A DNA stretch of 10,704 nucleotides, from contig NYZA01000189.1 in assembly GCA_002686955.1 (NCBI GenBank), positions 1-10,704 on the forward strand, read 5' to 3'. The notes under the pieces were generated by a model. The model was not told where the DNA came from. It did not search any database and worked only from the letters and a program-made list of their open reading frames with translations. Source of the DNA: Gemmatimonadota bacterium. Lineage in GTDB: Bacteria; GCA-2686955. This document shows, piece after piece, positions 1 through 5,495 of the stretch. The translations under genes and the position numbers were made by a program. Within the stretch, counting starts at the first letter, position 1. Each line of letters opens with the position of its first letter.

Positions 1-2
1 AT

Positions 3-1670
3 CTGCCTCTGTACTGGCACTGGACGCGCCCGCAGAGCACCCATCCGAGCCAGCCGGGTCACGTGCGGGCCGAGCGCTCCAACGGTCGGCCCGCGGGCGA
101 GCTGGGGGTCAATCCGGCCATGATGTACGTTGCCGTGGCCCCCGGCCGCGGAGGGCTCGCGCCCGGTGAGACACTCACGCTGCACTATGGATCGTCCGAT
201 CCGGACCGATTCTCGCCCGTCAAAGCGGACCCATTCGCCGAAGATGCCCAGATCTTCCGCGTCACCGTCGATGGGGATGGGGATGGGACCTACACCGATA
301 TCGACGACCCACCCGGCCTGCGCCTGATCGCGCGACCCGCCCTGCGACTCCTGGCGACTTTGACTCCATCTCTCGCGATGCCGGGATCGGAGACCGTGGT
401 AAGGGTCGCCCCCCTCGACGGCTCCGACAATCTCGACGAGAGCTTTGATGGCGAGGTCGATCTCTTCTGGATCCGAGAGGGGGCGTCCGCCGACACGATT
501 CCGATCTCCTCGTTGCACCCGAGGGCCCGCGGCACGGCGCGTTGGACCGGCCGTCTCCCTTCGGAACCGGGGCGCTACCGCATCCTCGCCCGCGCCGATG
601 GCCTCGAAGAGGGGCTGAGCAACCCGTTGACTACCCGCTCCAACCCGGGCAGCCGCCGGCTGGTCTGGGCCGACCTCCACGGACACAGCGCCCTGAGCGA
701 CGGGACCGGCAGCGCCGACGACTACCATTTCTACGCAAAATATGTCGCGGGACTCGACGCCGCTTCGCTGACCGACCACGATCAGCACGGGCTCTTCCCG
801 TTGAGCGAGGGAGCGTGGAAAGAGCAGCAGAAGATCGCCCGCGCCTACAACGAGCCGGGCAAATATGTCGCCATGATGGGCTACGAGTACACCAATTGGG
901 TCAGCGGGCATCGAAATGTGTACTTTCGTGGTGAGGGCGGACCGGTCCTCGCCTGGTCCGATTCTCTGTACGACACTCCGCCTGAGCTCCACGCCGCGCT
1001 CGAGGCCGACCGGGCGCTCACCGTGCCGCACCATACGGCGGGCCAGCCGATCCCGATCGATTGGTCGTACCACGATCCGATTCTGGAGCCGCTGGTCGAG
1101 ATTACTTCGGTGCACGGCGTCTCGGAGTACGTCGGGGCGCCTGGCGCCGTCCGCGGCGCGAAGGAGGGCCACACCGTGATCGATGCCCTCGACCGCGGCT
1201 ACCGCCTCGCCTTCATCGGCTCGGGTGACGGCCATGTCGGCCATCCGGGCCGCCGCCTTTCCCCCTTCCCCTGGGGGATGGCCGGCCTCTGGGTCGACGA
1301 GCTGACCCGAGACGGTGTATTCGAAGCGCTGAAGCGACGTTCGGTGTTCGCGACGACCGGGCCGCGAATCGTCGTTCGCTTCTCGGTAGGGGGTGTGCCG
1401 ATGGGAAGTGTTGCCGAGAGCGGGAGCGAAGCCGGCGACACATCGGCCGCGCCCCTACCGGTTCTGGGCGAGGTGCTGGGCACCCAGCCGATCGAGCTGA
1501 TCGAGATCGTGAAGAACGGAGAACCGATCGTCGGTTTCGCTCCCGACGACGAGCCTCTCTCGCCGAAAATCAGTCTCGAAATCGACGCAGCTCGAGGGGA
1601 CTATCTCTACCTGCGGGTGACGCAGAGCGATCAGGCGATGGCGTGGAGCAGTCCGGTTTGGGTGGAGTGA
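3..1670 (+). CDS. DUF3604 family PHP-like metallohydrolase, 5'-truncated by the window edge
   Basis: The reading frame is open to the left edge, so the true start lies outside the window. A GTG at 63 lacks a Shine-Dalgarno sequence and falls inside the family's conserved N-terminal segment (an APGxVxxExSN-like stretch is seen as QPGHVRAERSN), so it is unlikely to be the start. Residue numbers below count from that GTG. Residues 1-200 form a beta-rich N-terminal region with a 'LAPGETLTLHYG' element typical of DUF3604. The PHP-like metal site follows: DLHGHS (204-209), TDHD (237-240), GYEYT (273-277), HH (323-324), H351 and SGDGH (387-391). The C-terminal element RRSVFATTGPRI (about 427-438) is also typical of the family. 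DUF3604 proteins are predicted metal-dependent hydrolases of the PHP/amidohydrolase type; the substrate is unknown. I see no signal peptide in the visible part. Family assignment is confident, function is not. It reads toward the operon but is separated from it by about 1.3 kb of degenerate DNA. Confidence 0.88.
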   Translation: MPLYWHWTRPQSTHPSQPGHVRAERSNGRPAGELGVNPAMMYVAVAPGRGGLAPGETLTLHYGSSDPDRFSPVKADPFAEDAQIFRVTVDGDGDGTYTDIDDPPGLRLIARPALRLLATLTPSLAMPGSETVVRVAPLDGSDNLDESFDGEVDLFWIREGASADTIPISSLHPRARGTARWTGRLPSEPGRYRILARADGLEEGLSNPLTTRSNPGSRRLVWADLHGHSALSDGTGSADDYHFYAKYVAGLDAASLTDHDQHGLFPLSEGAWKEQQKIARAYNEPGKYVAMMGYEYTNWVSGHRNVYFRGEGGPVLAWSDSLYDTPPELHAALEADRALTVPHHTAGQPIPIDWSYHDPILEPLVEITSVHGVSEYVGAPGAVRGAKEGHTVIDALDRGYRLAFIGSGDGHVGHPGRRLSPFPWGMAGLWVDELTRDGVFEALKRRSVFATTGPRIVVRFSVGGVPMGSVAESGSEAGDTSAAPLPVLGEVLGTQPIELIEIVKNGEPIVGFAPDDEPLSPKISLEIDAARGDYLYLRVTQSDQAMAWSSPVWVE

Positions 1671-1690
1671 ATGAGAGTGGCGGCGGGCAA

Positions 1691-1819
1691 GTCCTTCTTC
1701 CCGCGATCGATTTGGAACAACCACTCATCTACTCGAGACAAGAGATCGAGGACTGGCAGCGGTCGCCCGGCCACATCTCCACGGTCGCGATGCGCGAGGG
1801 CCTGGTTCTCTATGGCTGA
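1691..1819 (+). pseudogene. 3' fragment of a minimal nucleotidyltransferase (MNT) gene
   Basis: In frame 2, just after the DUF3604 stop, the sequence encodes a peptide ending at TGA 1817-1819 that contains 'IDLEQPLIYSRQEIEDW' and 'AMREGLVLYG'. This matches, from memory, the end of MNT-type nucleotidyltransferase domains: a 'vDvlvyTpeEve.w' strand and helix followed by a '..alREGrvLYG' tail. These are often antitoxins paired with HEPN toxins. The catalytic GSxxxG...DxD part, which should lie upstream, is absent: that position is occupied by the DUF3604 gene in another frame. No plausible start or ribosome-binding site gives a whole domain, and no HEPN gene follows. I read it as a remnant left by deletion. 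A short chance similarity is possible because only about 40 residues are involved. Confidence 0.55.
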
Positions 1820-1983
1820 CCTCCGTCGGGGCCCTTCTGGGGCAGGGACTTGCGGGGTGCTCCTTCCACGATTGAAAACCCGTCCCATCCTCCGCACGCC
1901 CGTTTTCGCGGCGCGGAGAGAAAGAAATCCGACGCTACCGTGTCAGCTTGCTGCCGAACCGCGCGGATTGTTGCTTTCGCGAT
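1820..1983. other. Non-coding gap between the two gene remnants
   Basis: I see no conserved coding signal on either strand between the nucleotidyltransferase fragment and the HNH remnant. An ATG-initiated frame at 1812 runs to 2000 but its product is arginine- and proline-rich and does not resemble a HEPN partner. No clear terminator or promoter was found. Confidence 0.4.
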
Positions 1984-2695
1984 CTACGGATCATCGATGA
2001 CGGCTCCGACCCCCGGAGGAACCCGATGCCGATTGTGCACGCCGCATCGGACCCGCAGGTTGGCGGCTTCGTTGCCGCCGCGGGATGCGAAGGGCCGGAT
2101 ATGATCGAGGTGCAGGACTCTCCAGCAACGCATCCAACTCCATCTCCAGGACCCGCGCCAGATCCCCGTCGTGCACGGTGTTGCCGACCAGCGCTCGAGC
2201 TTCCTTGAGCTTCTCCGCGAACTCCCGGTTCACGGTGACAGCGAGCCGATAGAGCGCGTCGGCTCGATCGCGAGCTCCGGTGTTCTGGGATGCCGTCGCG
2301 GGTGGCCGAGGCGCGTCCCCCGCGCGTCCTGCCGACGGGCCGGATTTGATCTCTCGGCCTCCGGTCGACCGGCTCGCCCACTCGCACTTCCTCACTCGCC
2401 CCGGGGCGAGTTGCTGCGTCGCTGGACGCCTGGCCGTGGCCACCCCAGCGACCCGCGCCGGCGCACCACCCCGCGCCCCCGGCCGCTCGCGACCGACCCT
2501 TGCAAGCGCCGAATCGAAGCTTCGCGTGCGCGGCGCGGCGGCCGAAGGGAAACGGTCAGCCACCATCCCCTCGATCTGTCGCTTCGTCAGCCCCGCCGCG
2601 GCATGCAGCAGCTCTCAATGGTTTTCCCGCGAGAGATGCGGTCCGAGGATCGCCAGCCCCGCAAGATGCGCCCGCCCGTACGCAAACGCGTCAAG
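1984..2695 (-). pseudogene. Degenerate HNH endonuclease gene (DUF222-like/HNH family)
   Basis: Read on the minus strand, one frame gives 'GRAHLAGLAILGPHLSRENH', then an in-frame TGA (2617-2615), then 'ELLHAAAGLTKRQIEGMVAD' and later 'LYRLAVTVNREFAEKLKEAR' and 'DGDLARVLEMELDALLE'. These are the successive conserved blocks of the DUF222-like proteins that carry a C-terminal HNH nuclease. From about 2118 downward the match moves to another frame: 'VLHLDHIRPFASRGGNEAAN' then 'LRVRCGVHNRHR', ending at TAG (1986-1984). This is the HNH motif itself, with LDH, AAN and VHN supplying the H-N-H residues. Between the helical block and the HNH motif the family normally has some 60-80 residues that are missing here, so the frame change goes with an internal deletion near 2120. 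The N-terminal block and any start codon are not recognisable upstream of about 2695. The in-frame stop, deletion, frame change and lost N-terminus together make it a pseudogene. Confidence 0.8.
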
Positions 2696-2893
2696 CGCCG
2701 CTCCGTCGTGCCGGCTCTGGTTCTCGAGGAGGATCGATTGGCGGAGGCGGTAGCGGGGAGAGGGAGAGGAGCTCGCGCCGGCGCTACGGGAGACCGGAAC
2801 AACGACCACTCGCAGCCGCTGCGGGGCTGCGTGGCTTCCGGTGCCAGGGGTCGGAATCGGCTCGCTCAACCTCCCAAATGGTCTTCCCGATCC
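2696..2893. other. Non-coding stretch upstream of the rimP promoter region
   Basis: This interval probably held the 5' part of the HNH gene (minus strand), but none of the three minus-strand frames shows the family's N-terminal block. The open frames on the plus strand are arginine-, serine- and proline-rich and typical of non-coding high-GC DNA. I recognise no RNA gene here. Confidence 0.4.
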
Positions 2894-2923
2894 TTGTGAC
2901 CGCAAACGATTTCGTGCTAGCCT
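2894..2923 (+). promoter_or_regulatory. Candidate sigma70-type promoter for the rimP operon
   Basis: TTGTGA at 2894-2899 and TAGCCT at 2918-2923 are 18 bases apart. They match the -35 (TTGaca) and the most conserved -10 positions (TAnnnT). Transcription would start near 2930, about 53 bases before the rimP GTG. This is the first place upstream of rimP where a promoter is needed, since the preceding 1.2 kb is degenerate. Judged by eye only; high-GC promoters are weakly conserved. Confidence 0.35.
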
Positions 2924-2933
2924 CCTTCTTCTG

Positions 2934-2966
2934 GAGTGGGCCATCGGTCCACTCTTTGGTTTTTTG
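2934..2966 (+). terminator. Intrinsic-terminator-like hairpin in the rimP leader
   Basis: GAGTGGGCC (2934-2942) pairs with GGTCCACTC (2946-2954): nine base pairs, one of them G-U, around an ATC loop. It is followed by CTTTGGTTTTTT (2954-2965). A stem followed by a T-rich run is the form of a Rho-independent terminator. It ends only about 8 bases before the GGAG ribosome-binding site of rimP (2973-2976). It could end transcripts arriving from upstream, or act as an attenuator of the operon, which encodes NusA itself. If transcription starts at the proposed promoter, the hairpin would form almost at the 5' end of the mRNA, which suits insulation or mRNA stabilisation better than attenuation. 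Confidence 0.6.
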
Positions 2967-2982
2967 ATTTGCGGAGATTCCC

Positions 2983-3435
2983 GTGCAGGCGGACCCGAAT
3001 CTGGAGAAGAAGATCCGAGACCTGCTCGAGGCCGAGGGGCTCGAGCTGGTCGAGCTTCGCTGGACGGAGCGCCGGGCCGGTCCGCGGGTCACGGCCTTCG
3101 TGGATCTTCCGGAGGGCGGTATCAACTTCGACCTGCTGCGGAAGACCGACGCTCTACTGACGACTCTGCTCGACGAGGAGATCACCGATCGCTATCTGCT
3201 CGAGGTCTCTTCGCCGGGGATGGATCGGCCACTGGAGACCGACGGCGACTTTCGACGGAACCTCGGTCGAAGGGTCAAGATTCGGTTCGACGAGGGGAGC
3301 TCCGAAGGCGTGCTCGTCCGCTTCGACGAGACGTCGATCGAGATCGAACCCTCGGGGTCGGAACGACGGTCGATCGATCGCGGGGCGATCCTCGATGCGG
3401 TGGTCGTGCCGAGCTTCACTCAAGCCTTGAACTGA
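2983..3435 (+). CDS. rimP: Ribosome maturation factor RimP
   Basis: The 150-residue product matches the RimP family in length and signature. RimP binds the free 30S subunit and assists its late assembly in the cytoplasm. The N-terminal domain starts with a helix followed by 'GLELVELRW'. The hallmark YLLEVSSPGMDRPL lies at residues 71-84 and ends the N-terminal alpha/beta domain. The C-terminal SH3-like barrel follows (about 90-150, 'GRRVKIRF...GVLVRF'). The start is GTG at 2983, with GGAG at 2973-2976 six bases upstream; it gives the usual N-terminus and no in-frame ATG competes. It is the first gene of the operon, 15 bases before nusA, the same adjacency as in most bacteria. Confidence 0.95.
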   Translation: MQADPNLEKKIRDLLEAEGLELVELRWTERRAGPRVTAFVDLPEGGINFDLLRKTDALLTTLLDEEITDRYLLEVSSPGMDRPLETDGDFRRNLGRRVKIRFDEGSSEGVLVRFDETSIEIEPSGSERRSIDRGAILDAVVVPSFTQALN

Positions 3436-3450
3436 ACGGAATCGAGATCG

Positions 3451-4824
3451 ATGAACTACCAGATCGTCGAGGCGCTTGGCGCGATCGTACGCGACAAACA
3501 GATCGACAAGGAGTTCCTTCTGGAGACCGTGAAGGAGGGGCTCGTGTCGGCGGTCAAGCGGAAGATGAGGGCCCGCCGCAACCTCGACAATGTCGATGTC
3601 GAGATCGATCAGAAGAGCGGCCAGATCTCGATCTTGATGGTCAAGAAGATCGTCGACGAGATCGAAGAGGATGAGTACGAGGAGATCCTGATCGAAGAGG
3701 CGCAAGAGATCGATCCCGCCGCGAAGATCGGCGAGGAGATCACGATCCGGATTCCGTACGAGACCTTCGGACGCAACGCGATTCAGACCGCGAAACAGGT
3801 CATCGTGCAGAAGTTGCGCGAGGCGGAGCGCGAGAAGATCTACGAAGAGTACTCCGCGAAGCTGGGTGAGATCGTGACCGGTTCGGTGCAGCAGGCATCG
3901 AGGGGCAACCTGATCGTGACACTCGGCAAGACCGAGGCGATCTTGCGCTCCCGACACCAGATTAGGCGGGAACGCTACCGGCAGGGGGACCGAATCCGCG
4001 CGATGGTCCACAGCGTTCAGAGCGAGGCGAAGCGCGATCCGATGATCGAGCTTTCACGCAACCACCCGGCTATGCTCGCGCAACTATTCGCCGCCGAGGT
4101 GCCGGAGATCTCCGAGGGGATCGTCGAGATCAAGGCGGTGGCGCGAGAGGCGGGCGATCGGGCGAAGGTCGCCGTGCTGTCGAACGATCCGGCAATCGAT
4201 CCTGTCGGCGCTTGCGTCGGGATCAAGGGCTCGCGCGTGCTCTCGGTTGCGCAGGAGTTCAATGGGGAGAAGATGGACGTCGTGCAGTGGGACGACGATC
4301 CGACCGTCTTCTTGACCAAGGCGCTCTCGCCTGCGCGGGTCACCGAGGTGATGATCGACGAGGCGTCGGACGAGGCGAAGGTGACCGTGGTGGTGAAGGA
4401 CGATCAGCTATCGCTGGCGATCGGTCGCTCCGGCCAGAACGCGCGTCTGGCGGCGAGGCTGACCGGTTTTCGGATCGATATCATCAGTGAGACCGAGTAC
4501 CGAGAGATCCTCGACGAGATCAACCGCAGAGACATCGATATCGCCGAGATCGCCGGGCTCGAAAACGATGAGGCCGAACGCTTCCGGGCGGCGGGCTACA
4601 CCAGCCTTCGGGGGCTCGCCGGCATCACCGAAGAGAAGCTTTCGAGAATCCCGGGGATCGAAGCCGAGCGGGCTCATGGGCTGATCGAGGCGATTCAGGA
4701 GGCATTCGGGCGCTTCGAGGAGGACGACGACGAGGGGGATGGCGGAAGCCGGGGCGAGTCGGTCGAATCGGAGCCCGAAGAAAAGGCCGAAGCAGCACCT
4801 TCGACGGAGGCTCCGCAGCAGTGA
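3451..4824 (+). CDS. nusA: Transcription termination/antitermination factor NusA
   Basis: The product is 457 residues. NusA binds RNA polymerase and nascent RNA and modulates pausing, intrinsic termination and antitermination. Domains in order: N-terminal polymerase-binding domain (1 to about 125), S1 domain (from about 139, 'GEIVTGSV'), KH1 with DPVGACVG (250-257) and GxxG at 257-260, KH2 with DDQLSLAIGRSGQNARLA (317-334) and GxxG at 325-328. A single helix-hairpin-helix-rich segment follows (about 366-415, containing 'SLRGLAGITEEKLSRIPGI'), then an acidic tail (about 423-457). The two full acidic repeats (AR1/AR2) of enterobacterial NusA are not seen, which explains the shorter length. The ATG at 3451 has only a weak ribosome-binding site (GGA at 3438-3440), so translation may be coupled to rimP. 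The stop overlaps the next start as GTGA (4821-4824). Confidence 0.97.
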   Translation: MNYQIVEALGAIVRDKQIDKEFLLETVKEGLVSAVKRKMRARRNLDNVDVEIDQKSGQISILMVKKIVDEIEEDEYEEILIEEAQEIDPAAKIGEEITIRIPYETFGRNAIQTAKQVIVQKLREAEREKIYEEYSAKLGEIVTGSVQQASRGNLIVTLGKTEAILRSRHQIRRERYRQGDRIRAMVHSVQSEAKRDPMIELSRNHPAMLAQLFAAEVPEISEGIVEIKAVAREAGDRAKVAVLSNDPAIDPVGACVGIKGSRVLSVAQEFNGEKMDVVQWDDDPTVFLTKALSPARVTEVMIDEASDEAKVTVVVKDDQLSLAIGRSGQNARLAARLTGFRIDIISETEYREILDEINRRDIDIAEIAGLENDEAERFRAAGYTSLRGLAGITEEKLSRIPGIEAERAHGLIEAIQEAFGRFEEDDDEGDGGSRGESVESEPEEKAEAAPSTEAPQQ

Positions 4825-5447
4825 CTCCGATCCGACAATGCGTCGTGTGCCGTGGGCGCCACCCCAAGACGGAGCTGCTTCGTATCGCCGAGAGCGATGG
4901 GAGCGGGGGGATCTCCCTCATGCCCGCCGGGCAGTACCGACCGGGCCGGAGCCGGTATCTCTGCCGCCCCTGCCTCGAGCGGGCCCGAACCCGCGGGCTC
5001 TCCTGCGGAAACTCGAGGTTGACTCCCGGTGCGGTTGAGGAGATCGTTGGTGGTTTGGAGACAAACGCTTCGGGTGAAGCTGAATGCGAGCCCGGGGCGC
5101 GGCCCTCCGATGCCGAAGGGCATGCACTGAGCCTTTTGGGCTTGGCCCTGCGCGCCAATCGGGTTCGGATGGGGCGAGACGAGACGCTCAAGACGATCCG
5201 CGCGGGAAAGGCCGCGCTCGTGGTGCTGGCGAGCGATGCGGGCAAAGACCTTCGCGGAGCGGTGGAGACCACACTCCGTGATGCGACCGGGCTGGAGTCG
5301 ATTCCAGGCCCTTCGAAGCAGGAGATCGGGCGCGCGCTCGGCCGCCGCTCCGTGGGCGTGCTGGCCGTGACTGACACGGGCTTTGCTCGGTCGATTCGAG
5401 ATCGATTTTTCGCGGGCGGTGCTTCCGAGATCGGCGGCACCTCCTGA
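4821..5447 (+). CDS. YlxR (DUF448/RnpM) and L7Ae-like (YlxQ) fusion protein
   Basis: The 208-residue protein joins two RNA-binding modules. Residues 1-80 are a YlxR/DUF448 domain: RQCVVCRGRHPKTELLRI (5-22), a 'GRSRYLC' element and two CxxC pairs, C7/C10 and C48/C51, that could bind a metal. After an acidic linker (about 80-100), residues 103-195 are an L7Ae/YlxQ-like fold: 'LSLLGLALRAN', 'AGKAALVVLASDAGKDL', 'GVLAVTDTGFA'. In Bacillus ylxR and ylxQ are separate genes at this same place between nusA and infB. Fused forms are known in several proteobacterial groups. YlxR (RnpM) has been linked to the RNase P RNA; L7Ae relatives bind kink-turn RNA. The start is GTG 4821, overlapping the nusA stop, with GGAGG at 4806-4810. 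Family assignment is confident; the RNA target is unknown. Confidence 0.9.
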   Translation: MTPIRQCVVCRGRHPKTELLRIAESDGSGGISLMPAGQYRPGRSRYLCRPCLERARTRGLSCGNSRLTPGAVEEIVGGLETNASGEAECEPGARPSDAEGHALSLLGLALRANRVRMGRDETLKTIRAGKAALVVLASDAGKDLRGAVETTLRDATGLESIPGPSKQEIGRALGRRSVGVLAVTDTGFARSIRDRFFAGGASEIGGTS

Positions 5448-5466
5448 GGGTTCGCCTGGCGAGCCC
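5448..5466 (+). other. Hairpin between the ylxR/L7Ae stop and infB
   Basis: Directly after the TGA of the preceding gene, GGGTTCGC (5448-5455) pairs with GCGAGCCC (5459-5466), an eight-base-pair stem with one U-G pair and a three-base loop. No T-run follows, so it is not a normal intrinsic terminator. It could be an mRNA processing or stability element ahead of infB, or chance in GC-rich DNA. Confidence 0.4.
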
Positions 5467-5495
5467 CATGACTCCCAGGAATCGGAGTTTTCTTG

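Noticed and set aside
1812-2000. ATG frame just after the nucleotidyltransferase fragment, considered as a HEPN partner
   Set aside because: No HEPN helices or RxxxxH motif; the product is low-complexity and arginine-rich.
2171-2899. 242-residue plus-strand frame upstream of rimP
   Set aside because: Arginine/proline-rich product without motifs; the opposite strand carries recognisable HNH endonuclease blocks, so this is their shadow.
5493-5495. TTG as the infB start
   Set aside because: It adds one residue only; ATG 5496 is a better start codon with good spacing to GGAG at 5484-5487.
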